This document shows positions 1 through 12,275 of a stretch of 64,000 bases of DNA, in pieces; the stretch's first letter is position 1; each line of letters opens with the position of its first letter. Both the position numbers and the translations under genes were made by a program. Under the pieces are notes generated by a model. It was not told where the DNA came from. It saw only the letters and a list, made by a program, of their open reading frames with translations, and did no database searches. The stretch comes from Hirsutella rhossiliensis (Eukaryota > Ascomycota > Sordariomycetes > Hypocreales > Ophiocordycipitaceae), in assembly GCF_020360975.1 (NCBI RefSeq), contig NW_025408682.1, positions 1,222,501-1,286,500 on the forward strand. Reading direction: 5' to 3'.

Positions 1-3000
1 TTATATATTTTCCTTATATAAAGGCACTTTACTACGCTTATATTAACTCGAGGTTAAGTATCTCTTTACCTATAAAAACGCCTCGTTATTTCTCCGTATA
101 GATACGGTGTTAATAGTAGCTAGCTTCGCTTATAGCTCCGGTAATAGTTCCGTAGACGGGGGCTTCTCGCCCTTATATCTAGGTATTCTCGATAGCGCGT
201 CTACCGGGTTAGATTTACCTATACGATACTTAATCGTAAAGTCGAATAGTGCTAAATATATATACTATCTTACTTACCTCCTATTTAGGGAGGTCTAGTA
301 TATAAACGTCTAGAGGTTATAGTAGTCCGATAATACCTTTACTTTATACGCTGCCCCTTCGACGTAATATCGCTAGTATTTAAATAACTTAACGATAGCG
401 AAGAGTTCTTAGTCTAAAATACTATAATTAAGTTCGGCTTTAGTAAACTTCCTTAACTAGAATACGATCGGATAGTAACGTCCTTCGTTATTAGGTTAAG
501 AGATAATCCTTACTATCGCGAATTGCGATATATCTATTTCGATACGAATATATCTTTCCGGATCGTAATATCGGAGGAGTAGGGCTCCTTAAAAAGCATC
601 CTTAAGAGCCTAAAACGCTGCCCTTTCGGTAAGGTTTAGCTCTATACTCCCTAGCTTCTTCCCGTTCTTACTCCCTTTTAGTAATATAGTTAAGGGCGCT
701 ATAACTCCTAAATACCTATATATAAATCGTCGGTAAAAATTATAGAACCTAAGGAAAACCTAAATATTATAGTAGGTTATAGGTTTAGGCTATTAAGCTA
801 TTGCCTCTACCTATCGAGGGTCTATCGATACCCTATCGATAGATAAAATAAACCTAAGGAACTTAACTAACTATTAATAGAAGATATACTTTAATAGTTT
901 TATATAGAGCTCTATAGCCCTTAACCTTTCTATTACTTATTATAAGTATTTAGTATATTCTTCTCTTATCTTAGAGTATATAAGGATATTATCGAGGTAG
1001 ACTACGTAGATTATATCTATAAGCCCCTTAAGCGCCTAATAGATATAGCTTTAAAACGTAGCTAGTGCGTTAGTAAGTCTAAAAGGCATTACTAGGTATT
1101 CGAAATATCTATAACGCGTTTAAAAAGCGGTCTTCTATTTATCTCCTTCTTAAATTCGAATACGTTAATACGCATTCTATATATTAATCTTAGAAAAATA
1201 CTTAGCTCCTTAATAGCGGTTAATAATCTCCGAAATAAGGGGTAAAGGGTACCGATTCTTTTATATAACCCGGTTAAGTCCTCGGTAGTCTATATATAGC
1301 CGTAAGGTACTATCCTTTTTTAGAACGAAAAGGATAGGCGCCCTAGCTAGGCTCTTTAACTCCTAGATTATTTTCCTTTTTATCGCGTCTTAGATCTAGT
1401 CGCGTAATACTTAGAGTTCCCTTTACGATAGAGGGTAAATCGGTCTATAAGGAGGTTCTATATTAAGGATTAAATTAATTAAGTGATCCGTTCCCTTTCT
1501 AGCTAGTAATAAATCGGATTTATTAGCTAAGAAGGTATCTTTAAACTAGTAAAGAGTTAGTAGGATTTCGGCCTATTCTTCCTATAGAATCCCTTTATCT
1601 TTATCTTTATCTAGTAGCGGGATTAGCTTAGGATTAAGCGCTATTATATATACCCTTACTTCGTTCTTATATTCCTAAAGGAATCTACGGGGATTCTATA
1701 GGGTTTCGCTGCCTAGTTAATACTTAAACTACTACTATCGTTTCTATAAGATAATATAGATATATTTATCCTCTAAGGTAGTAACTAATAAAAGGATTAG
1801 TACCCGATCGTTTAGCGTTAACTTATCGGTACCGATATAGAAACGAGTAATTATCTTTTTAGTGCCCCTTATATCTATTATTCGGAGCAGCACTAACTAT
1901 ACTCTATACTCCCTTACCTTACTATTATTAAGCCCTAATAACTTAAGGTATAATAGCGCTACTTATAGCAATCCCTATTATTAGGTAAAGTATACGTCTA
2001 TAAGGTTAATAGTACCGTAAGTATCTAAGTATATAGGGACTTTAGTAGGGTTTCGCCCTAATATCGTTATAGGAGTTTTAAGTAACTATCCTATAGGTAT
2101 TAAGCTTACTAAGGGAGAGGCGTTTACCCCGATATCTTACCTTTTCCTTATTTTACGGTATTAAGTCTAAGAGTCTTCGCTAGGGTTTCTACCTTTAGAG
2201 AATTAGTATATTCCGTAGATAGGTATCCCGGCTTATTATATTAGAAATATATAATTCCCGATTAAGTAAAAGATCCTCTTCCTCGATAACGTCCTTTAGT
2301 TCGGCCCCTAGTAGGTATATTACTAGCTTACTAGTTATCGGTCGAATCGGTAGTATTTCCTTAACGATTTAGCCTAGCTTATCGGCCTCTTTAATTCCTT
2401 CCCCTATACGTACCGCCTTAGGGTATAGCACTACTTCTATTCCTAGTTCCTCTAGGGGTAGAAGTAGTATTAGTACGTCGCCTCTTATTAGTAGTAGCAT
2501 CCTAATATCGTTAAGCGACTTATATAAGCTCTTCCCGTTAGTAGGTATAGATAGGTATCGAATAGAGGTTAATTTAGTCCTAAAGTTATAGCTCTAGCTT
2601 AGCGAAAAACGTAAGAGCACGCGCCTTTTCCGATAGGCGTTCGAAATGCCTCTCTAAGGAGTTAAGGTATAAGCTAAACTCTAAGGGGGACTAGCCTTCT
2701 CGTTAGCGAGCCTCCTCTAATTACGTCGCTAATAGTATCTCCTTATTCGTAGTATCCTTAATTAAGATAAGTATCTATTCCTTAAAGTATACCTAATCTA
2801 TACTATATTTAGTTCGGTTAATCGGCGTCTATTCTTTAAGGTATCGGCGCTATCTCGCTTTATAGTCGCTATATATATAATCTACCGCGTAGAGGATCTT
2901 TATTTCGTTATAACGAAAGCGTTTAGGCGCTGCCCTAAAAGCGTCCTTTAGATTATAAGTCTAGTCTAGACGTTTCCGTGTATTAGTAGGTTAGGATAAT

Positions 3001-3350
3001 TAAGCGATGTTTTTAATCTTAACCTCGCTACCGCGACTGCCGTCTAATTCGGGGGAGTAGGACCGTCGACGCTTCCCTAAATAGATCGCGATAGCACCGG
3101 CGCGTTTAGCAATTTCCTCCTCTAATTATATAACGCGATCTTATAGGCGTTTCGTCTCCTCTAGCTCCTTAACGCGCGCTTATAGGGCCGTAAGCTTTTC
3201 CTTACGAGATAGTTATCTTACGCCTATAGGTAGCAATATCTTCGATATAGTTATAACGCCGTCCGTAGTAAGGGTCTATTCTAAGGATATATCTTCCTAT
3301 TCTTTATCTCTTAAGTAGATACTCGATATACGTAACGAAGAGGCCTTAAC
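1..3350 (-). mobile_element. RIP-degraded Ty3/Gypsy retrotransposon, gag-pol relic
   Basis: No long ORF survives, but conceptual translation of the minus strand gives an ordered Gypsy polyprotein. A gag-like stretch lies near 2600-3330 with a helical N-terminus. A reverse transcriptase core reads VVYLDNILIYSK near 970-1010, and an RNase H core reads AELNYSILD followed by a TAG then ELFAIVKLF near 350-460. The end of RNase H (NPVDALSRIP) is near 160-220. The integrase would lie to the left, outside the window. Stops are everywhere, and the second aspartate of YxDD has become Asn. CpA and TpG are nearly absent while CpG remains, which is the pattern left by RIP. This is a dead copy. The assignment to Ty3/Gypsy rests on domain order and motif remnants. 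Confidence 0.8.
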
Positions 3351-5100
3351 TAGTTAACTACTACGTCGCGCTATAGGAGCGTTACGCAGTCTTCTCTAAG
3401 TAGCTATCTCTATTAGGTAACTAAAAAGGGAAGCTTTAGAAATTATAAGGGAATATATATTATAGTACGATTAGTTAGGTAGTAGAGATAGCTAGAGGTA
3501 CTGCGCTATATATATTGTGTTCTCCTTATCGTAAGACTAAAGCTTGCGAGAAGAGGGATTTCTCCTCTTTAGTCGGAGTAGCGAGTAGTCTATAATATAC
3601 GAGCGGGGTAGGCACGATTCCCTGCCGATACCCTGCCGATATATTAGTACTACGTACCCGAGTGTTCTATTAGCCCGTACCTCCTAGTAGCGCTCTTATA
3701 TATATACGCACGCGAAATATCTATACTCCTATAGTCGTAAAATTAAGGCGAACGTAATACTTAGTTCGCCCGGGCAATTAAGAGCCTCTTATAATAGTAG
3801 GGCTCCGCACGACTAAGAGCGGTACTACCGTACCTTAGTAAGTTTAACGGCTCCTCTATAGAGCTTAAGCTATAGCTACTTTATATAGAAGCGAAGCTCT
3901 ATACCGATAGCGCCGTAATAGGGGATATCCGCGCTTAATTCGACTATCTTTACGCGAGCCTATCCCTATACCTATAAAGGTATCTCTTACCGTTTACGCG
4001 TACTAATATAAATAGACTAGCTAACCTCCTTACGAAGCTCCGTACTAATTACGGCGAACCTAACGTAGCTAAGTCGGTAGGCTAGGAGCTTATAACGCTC
4101 CGTTAAAAGCGGAGTAAAGCTATTCCGGCCTACCTTATACGGTTTAAAGAGGTGCTTTATCGAGCAGACGTATATAGCTAGCCCGACGCGGTAAAGTGCA
4201 ATTACCTTATTACGAGCTTAAATTCGGATTAGCGTACCTATCTAAGTAAAAGGTCTATACTATTAGATATATATACCGATCTTATCCGCTTTCTTCGCGA
4301 GCTTAGTAGTAATAAGTTTCTTTTTTTATCTTCTTTTATAGTATAAGAAGAGGATAACGCTAGTAATACTATAGATATCTCTATCTCCGCCTTAAGGACT
4401 AAGAATAGAAAGAGGTAGCGATAGGAGGGTCGCTATATAGGCTATGCTAGTAAATCCTATTAGTTTTTAAAGTGCCCGCGCTAGGAGGCGCGGGTAAATA
4501 TACTCTAAGTAGTAAAGGGGCGTATGCGCTAAGATGGAAAGGAGGTTAGGTTCGACGATAGCGACTCTAGCGACGAGTAATCTTAGTAATACTTCTATAG
4601 GCTTCGTCGGCGTCCCCTCGCGTACGGCAGCAGCTACTATATAGACGGGACGTATACCTATAGCGACCGAAAGGGCGGCTAAGATATAGGAAGGCCGCTA
4701 ATATAATATAACTATAGCGAAAGGGAGTGCCTATATAGCCCTATATAGGAGGGAGCGGAGCCTTATATACTAGAGTACTATCCCCTACGTTATAGTACTA
4801 GGAGCTACTACTATACGCCGATATAGGGGGGGCGGGATACTATAAGCCTACTAAAGCTAGCTACGCGCTGTTCTATATACCTTTACTCCTTAGCTAGAAG
4901 TACTAAAGCCTAACTCCTAGGGCGCGGCCCCTACTAATAATATAGTCTATCTAAGAAGCTCGCTTAAGAGGGTATTATATATTATTTACTAACGTTTTTC
5001 CGTAACTAGGCGTATATAGTCTAAGCGAGGGTTCCGTCCCCCTAAGCGCGGTATCGGGTATTATTTAAAGGCGCGCCTCTTTAAAAGCTAGGTAGGGGTA
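3351..5100. other. RIP-affected AT-rich DNA without a recognisable gene
   Basis: This stretch probably contains the 5' LTR and leader of the neighbouring Gypsy relic plus other repeat debris. GC-rich islets (for example 4540-4700 and 4900-5060) still lack CpA/TpG, so they were mutated too. I could not match either strand to a protein family, and no ORF longer than about 60 codons is present. Confidence 0.5.
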
Positions 5101-5103
5101 TAA

Positions 5104-6181
5104 TATAAGGGCTTTTGCCCTATATAGGCCTAGACTAAGGTCTAGGCTAAGTCTATATATAAGCGGCCTCTGCGCCTATATAGGCTAGGCCTATACTTCT
5201 CTTCCTTTTCCCCTTTATAGATTATTAACCTTCTTTTAATAGACTATACCTAAGCCTATACCTTTGCCTACTCTATAATACTATCTAGCTTAAGTTTAGG
5301 TCGAGCTCTACCTATATATAGGTTTACTTTAGCTTAACTTTAGTACGGTTACTATAGTATAACCTTAGCCTTTTATAAGTATAGCCCGTAATAAGTACTA
5401 TTATTAGCTATTAAATTTTCCTAAGCTTAAGAGAAGCTTTTTATAAGTATTCTTCCTTACTACCTCCCCCTTAGTTATTAATATTACTACCCCCCCTATT
5501 ACCTTTAAGGGCGGTATTAAACTATTTATCTTGCCCTTAGCCCCTTTTTATATACCTATTTATATTAGTTTACTTATCTTTTAATATATCCTCTTAATCT
5601 AACTAATTAGTTCCTATATCTATAGTTAGCTTTATATTACTTAATACTTTATCTCTACCTCTCTTACTTATAGCGAGAGTATTACTTACTTTATTATTAG
5701 CTAGGCGTTAAGCCCTTCTTTTACTACTCTTAGCCGTCCTTAGGCTTATTCTCCCTCCTTTAAGTTATTAGGATATTTATATTATATCCTTTAAGTCTAA
5801 TCTCTTTTTAGGCTTTATAGCCGTATTTAAAAGGAGCTTTAAATATATTAAGGGCTAGCGTATACTTAGTATAGTAGTATAAGGCTAAATAATTATTTAT
5901 TTAAAGCTAAGGAGAAAGAAGGAAAACTCTATCTTAGTCGCGTTAGTTATTTATCTTCCTTAGTCCCTAGCTCGACCTATATTTAAGTACTATTTAGCTT
6001 AAGTTTAGGTCGAGCTCTACCTATATATAGGTCTACTTCGGCCTAACTTTAGTGCGGTCGCTATAGTATAACCTTAGCCCTCTATAAGTATAGCCCGTAA
6101 TACTATATAAGTATAAAGGCGGCTTATATATTAGCTTAGCCTAGACCTTAGTTTAGGCCTATATAAGGTAAAAGCCTTTAT
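5104..6181. mobile_element. TIR-bounded element of about 1.1 kb, RIP-degraded
   Basis: The segment 5104-5175 and the reverse complement of about 6108-6181 share a long imperfect inverted repeat (TATATAGGCCTARACTAAGG core). Inside it, about 115 bp at 5281-5400 recur in direct orientation at about 5991-6105 (core TTTAGGTCGAGCTCTACC). No transposase can be read. It may be a non-autonomous DNA element, or a nested pair of repeats. A target-site duplication was not resolved because both flanks are themselves RIP-mutated. Confidence 0.5.
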
Positions 6182-6192
6182 AAAGAGTATAG

Positions 6193-6448
6193 GTATTCTT
6201 ATAGTAATCCTATATATAGCTATAGGCTAAAAAGGGAAGGGGCTTACTTAAAGTAAAAGGTAGTAAGGGGAGGGAGTATAAGTATTTTTATAGTAATCCT
6301 ATATATAGTAATAGGCTAAAAGGGGAAGGAGCTAACCGAAAGTAAAAGGCGGTAAGGGGAGAGAGTATAGGTATTTTTATAGTAATCCTATATATAGTAA
6401 CGGGCTAAAAAAGGAAGGGGCTTACTTAAAGTAAAAGGCAGTAAGGGT
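6193..6448. repeat. Tandem repeat, 89-bp period, about 2.9 copies
   Basis: The string TTATAGTAATCCTATATATA begins at the same phase near 6199, 6288 and 6377, giving two steps of 89 bp. The units differ at scattered C/T and G/A sites, consistent with independent RIP of each copy. It directly abuts the right inverted repeat of the element at 5104-6181. No coding capacity is evident. Confidence 0.8.
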
Positions 6449-6990
6449 TAGTAGGGAATTAATAACGACCGACTTTATAAGCTTAAAAGAAATAAATCTT
6501 AGCTCCCTAATTAACGCGTTATATATAATAAACGATAGACTCTTACTTCTATTAATAATTATATATAACTATTAAGGAGAGTAGGTATAAGAGGCTAGAG
6601 TCGTGCTTAGTAGACCTAAAAGTTATATATAAGGGGTCTAACTAACTAATATAACTCCCCTAGCTTAAAGATATAAGGTAAACCTAACTTAAGTATAGAG
6701 ATATCTCTATACCTTCTTTTAGCTAGCTATTTATAGTTACTATACCTATATAAAGCCCCTCCCTTAGCTATAAGAATATACCCTTATATTCCTATTTTAC
6801 TTTTATAAAGAAATAATAGGTATAAGGAGGCTCTATAAAATAAGCTAGTAAAAAGAGGCTCTATAATATAGTCTAAGGGAATAACCCTTAAAGATAAAGA
6901 CCTCTACTAGATATCTATACCTTCCTTTAGGAGAAGCGGGTTAAGATAAGCCTATCTTAATAAAATAAAATATATATAAAATACATAAGT
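6449..6990. other. AT-rich intergenic/repeat debris
   Basis: CpA-depleted AT-rich DNA. No ORF, RNA gene or clear repeat boundary was seen. Confidence 0.5.
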
Positions 6991-9900
6991 TAATTACGAG
7001 TAGAACGGATACCCTATTACCTATTTTAGCCTAGCGGTTCCGAAGATATCCGCGATATAAGAATAGGTAGGGCATAGAATATTCTAGTTAAATCTACTAC
7101 TTATACTAGAACCTATAGTCTTACGTTAACTATTACGTTATAATTAGACCACCTACTAAGTTAGGAAGACATACTATAGATAGAGCTTTTTAAGCACTAT
7201 AGAATGTGCTAGAAAGCTAACTAATTAGTCTACTAGTAGGCGAGCAATAGTCTATAAAAGACGAAGGTTTTCCCTAGGAGTAGTAGATAGGATAAGTAAG
7301 TTTATAAGTATACTTTGCAACGCTATTCTTTTAATATATTGTTTAGCCCCTTATATACTCGTTATAAATTCCGGACGAAATCCTACCTTATACTCCTTCG
7401 ACCGTTCTTTCCGCTTACGTTATCGATTACCCGATTCTATACTTATTGCTTATACCTTCTTATAGGTTATAAGCCCGGCTTCTCTATAAGTTAGGTAATA
7501 ACTTTAAAATTCTAATACTAACTATACGACCTTGAATTATCTAAAAATAGGCTCTATAGATAAGTTCGAATTTACTAAACTTAAGGGTAGCTCTAACTAT
7601 ACCTTCTAAGCTATTCGAATATAGGCTCTTTTAGTTACGGAGAAGGTTTCTATTACTATATAGTAAGAAAATTACTTAAAGATAGAAGAAGCACTTACTT
7701 TAATTTTTCTTTATATTAAAGATAGTCCTTTAACCTAAATAAAGTATATAATAAATACTAAAGAGGCGTAGGATAGGTTAAAAAACCTATATAACCTTAT
7801 TTCCTTTACTTCGAATTACCTACTTATAAAGGAGCTTTTTAATACTTTAGTAGGGGATTTTAAATCCCTAGAAGGCTACCTAAATAAGGTAAAAGAGGTA
7901 TTCGAGGAGCTAAAAGCATAGAATATTATAATTCTAGAAGTAGTTATTATAGCTTGGATTTTAAATAGCCCTTTAGGCTTATTTTCTAGCTATATAACTA
8001 ATATAACGTAAGCTCTTCGAAATAACTTAGAGACTTTTAATCTAGAGTCTCTCTCTAGTAGTCTTATAGACGAATCTAAGAAGACTAAGTTTTTAGAAAA
8101 TCCCCTTAAGTAAGCTTTCTTTACTAAGAAGCCCTAGAAAAAGATAAATATTATATTATAATATACTTACTATAAGAAGAAAGGGCATCTAGTTAAAGAT
8201 TACTACTATCTTTACCCGGAAAAGGCCCTTAAAGGCTTTTCTAAAAATTTAAAAAATTAAAATAAAGGAATACCTTTTAAGAGGCCTAGAAAACCTTCTA
8301 TAAAAGGAAATCCTATCGAATTAGACTCTTACGTCGATAAGAAGACGAAAAAACCCTCTTCTCTATATATATTTATAAGGAACGGTGTTCCTACTATAAA
8401 TAAAGCAGCTATAATATACTCTCCCGATTATATAAGCTAATAAGTAGTATATTAATTATAGATAAAATCTTATCCTATAGAGCAAGAATCGCTCGTTATT
8501 TTATATATTATTATATATTAAACGGGTTGCCGGTTATCGTATAATCGGGAATCGAAGGAACAGAGCTAGCTTAGAATACTAGCTAAGACCTCTTAAGAAC
8601 ACCGGCACGACCAACCTCCTCTAAACACGAATATTAGTGGAACTAAGACACTTCTAGATTCACTCGAGGTATCACGGAATTCCCTAGTCTTAGGGCTATA
8701 CGGCAGCCTAAATCTGGTCCCGAAAGGTTCTTCCGTTTAGCTATAATTGTCTATATAAGACAGTATGTCCGCTAGTAGATAGAGATAGAATAATTAACTT
8801 TAACACCTCTTCTATATACTAATACACTACTAATAAATTCCGTTAAAAATCCTACCTTATACTCCTTCTTCCCCTCTATTACGTAGTCTTACGTAATTCC
8901 TTAATTTCCTAAAATTCCGCTTTTGCTTATATACCTTAAGAATATTAGAAGCAAAAAAAATAGAAATCGATAATTAAATAGATAAAGAACCAGAAATCGA
9001 TTTTTCTATTCCTCCTCCTACCCCTAGAGGTTATAAAAGCTTTAAAGAAGAAGCAGAGGTATATATCTCTATAAATATCCTTAAAAAAGCCGTATTTAAT
9101 AATAGGTAAATAGGACCTTTAAATTCCTCTTAAATTAAAGACCTTATATATAAGGTAAAAGAGAAGGAAATCCCTTATAAAACCTTAGAAAATAGAAATT
9201 TCTATAATTTTATATACGATACCGGTACTACTAGGTATATAGTATCGGAAAAGAAATTCCTTATTAATTTTTAAACTATCTCTACTAAGGTTAATTAGGG
9301 AAAGGCATCCTTTATAGTTATTAAAGGCTATAGAGATCTTTTTTTTAGATTTCCGAATAATAAAAGGCTATTTATCTTAAGAAACTACCTTTTTATACCC
9401 GAATTAAGAGTAAATATTATAAGCTAATCGTATTTTAAAAATACTTATGCCTTTATTAATAGCAAGGAAATTTTCCTACTAGATAACTAAGCTAATATTA
9501 TATCTAAAGGAAAATAGTAAGATAACCTTTATATCTTCTCTTTAGAAATTCCTTTCTTAAAGAAGAAGATATTCCTATATAATATTAATAATATAAGGAA
9601 TAATATAAAGGACCTTAACTTTTATTTATAGTATTTAAGGCTAGGATATATAAGTCTTAAAGCCTTACTAGAAACCTTTAAAGGATATAATAAAGATATA
9701 ACTATCCCTAAGAAGGATATTATAAAAATAAAAAAATATAAAGCTTATATTAAAGTAAAGGCAACTAATAAAAGGAATAAATCCCTATCTAATAAGGTAT
9801 ATAATTACCTTAATAAAGTTACTATTAATATTTAGGGCCTTATAAGGACCCCTACTTATAATAAATATACCTCTTTTATATCCTTTTTAGATATAGGGAT

Positions 9901-12275
9901 AAGATATTTAGAAATATCTTTAATAAAGTTTAAGGCAGAAGCCCTAGATAAGTTCTTAGAATATAAAGCCTTAGTTAAAAATAACCGGGATAATATTACT
10001 ATAAAGGAAGTCTTTTTAGATAATATAAAAGAATTCCTATATAAAATAAAACCCTACTACTTAAGAAAGGGAATTAAATATTATACTAGCCCTCCTAGGA
10101 CTCCCGAATTAAATAGAGTAATAGAGAGGATTAATAGGACTATTTTAAATAAATAAAGTCCGAGCTATTTTATTTACGGTAAAACTACTTAAATATCTAT
10201 AGGGAGAAGCTATTTTAATAGTAGCCTATTTATATAATAGGACCCCTTACTTACGAATAGGCTTTTAAACTCCTATAGAGAAGAAGGAAAATAAATCTCT
10301 AGCTTTAAAAGACTTAGAGAAAATTAAGACCTTTAGAAGTACTATTTATTATAAAAATAAAGACCCCTTAAATAAGCTAGAAATAAGAGCTTATAAGGGT
10401 ATTATTATAGGCTATACTAAAAATGCTTATAAAATATATAACTTTTCGAAAAGAAAGGTAATAATTTCTAGAGATATTATTATCCTAGAAAATAAATTTA
10501 TAGAAAATTAAAAAGAAGAAGACCTTAAGGACTTCGATTTTAATACCTTACCTTCTATAAATAAGGTCCTAGATAATTATTTATAAAGGGAACCTATATA
10601 TAAAGAAGGCAATAACTCTTCTTTAGACGAAAAGGAAAATAACCCTTTTATAGAAAAGGAAGATAACCCTCTTATAGAGAAGGAAGATAATCTTTTTATA
10701 AAAAAGGGAAATAATCCTCTTTTAGAAAAGGGATTAAATAAGGATCTAAAAATCTATATTAATATACCTAAGAAGCTAAACGGATTTTATAAAGACTATA
10801 TCGTATACCCTAAAATAAATACTATATTAAATAGTAAAAGTAAAGAGATTATTCTATCTTTACTAGAAAATAAAGATCCTATAGAGCCTAAAACATTTAA
10901 ATAGGCTATAAATAGCTTAGAAGCTATAGAATAGAAAAGAGCTATATTTCTAGAAATAAAAGAGCTCTTAAACTAAAATACCTAGGAATTAAAGCCTCTT
11001 CCTAGCGATAGGGAGGCCCTAAGCGCCGTTAGGTCTATAAAATAAAGGGATAATAATAATATTATCGTAGTATAAGGATTTAATTAGGTCTATAGCCTAG
11101 ATTATTTAGAAACCTTTTCTACGATAGTAAGACCCGAATCTATTAGAATGCTACTTATAATAGCTATTTCTAATAATTATACTCTACTATAATACGATAT
11201 AAAAAATACCTTTATATATACTAAAATAGATATAGATATTTATATAAAAGTCCCTATAGGCTACGAAGAGCTAATACTTAAAGACTAGTTTAATAAAAAC
11301 TAGTATAAGTATAATATTAGCTATTTATAGTTTCTAGAGCTATATAAAAAGAAAAGGCTAGTAGCAAAATTAAAGAAAGTATTATATAGCCTTAAATAAA
11401 GCTTAAAGCTTTAGTATAACTATCTTAGCTCTATATTAGCTAAGATAGGATTTTTAGCCCTTCTTATAAATAAAGGGGTATTTATAAATACGTAATATAA
11501 AATTATAATAGTAATCTACGTAGATAACCTCTTAATAATAGGGCCTAATAAAGGTATAATAAATAGTCTACTTAAAAAGTAGTAGATTATATAAAGGTTT
11601 AGCCTCTAAGCGAACTAAAAGACTTCTTAGGAATATATATAATTATAAACTAGAGTAAAGAGGAGATATTTATATCCTAGGAAAAATATATTTATAATAA
11701 AATACGAGAATATAATAAAGAAGACTTAGGGACTTTTAATACGCCTACTATAGTAAGAGTAAAGCTTAAAAAGGCTACTATAACGCCTTCGTAAAAAGAA
11801 ATCCTTATTTACTAAAGGGAAATAGGGGCTCTATTATATCTAGCTATAATAAGTAAGCTAGACATTTTATATACTATTATTTCCTACGCTAGATTTACTT
11901 TTAAACTAAATAATATATATTTTAAAGCGTTAAATACTATCTAGAAATATTTAAATAAATACCCTAACCTAGGGATAATTTATTATTATAATATCCCTTA
12001 TACTTATAATTTTATAAAAGGTTATTCCGACGCTAGCTAAGCGTCTAACCTTATAAATAGAAAATCCGTTTCTAGATACTATTTCTATATTTATAAAAAT
12101 ATTATAAGTTAGGCCTACTAAAAGCAAAAATCTATAGCCCTATTAACCTACGAAGCTAAATTTATTGCCCTTAAGGAGGCTAATAAAGAAGCTTTATATT
12201 TAAATCGGCTATTTTATACGATAAATAATAGCTTATCTATTAGAATTCCTAATACTATTATAAGAGTCTTTAACT
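6991..12275 (+). mobile_element. RIP-degraded Ty1/Copia retrotransposon
   Basis: Plus-strand conceptual translation runs gag, protease, integrase, reverse transcriptase, RNase H, the Copia order. Gag shows FTKLKGSSNYTFWA-like sequence near 7565 (Trp now a stop) and a ruined zinc knuckle (YTYYKKKGHLVKDYYY) near 8163-8210. Protease is near 9205-9250 (YDTGTTRYIVS). The integrase end is near 10095-10150 (ELNRVIERINRT). RT has IYVDNLLIIG near 11513-11542, and RNase H has EAKFIALKEANKEALYL near 12150. Dozens of in-frame stops exist. The C-terminus of RNase H breaks off near 12275. The 5' LTR probably lies in 6991-7400 but its edge is not defined. This is a dead element. Confidence 0.8.
8441..8862. 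mobile_element. LTR-like insertion inside the Copia relic
   Basis: The gag-to-protease reading is interrupted here by non-coding DNA. Its last 19 bases (AATCCTACCTTATACTCC region, 8843-8862) also occur at about 7381-7400, just before gag. That suggests an LTR end plus leader of a related Copia copy. Unlike its surroundings, this block keeps several CpA/TpG dinucleotides near 8550-8790. It could be a solo LTR, or the left part of a second element whose pol follows. Target duplications were not found. Confidence 0.45.
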
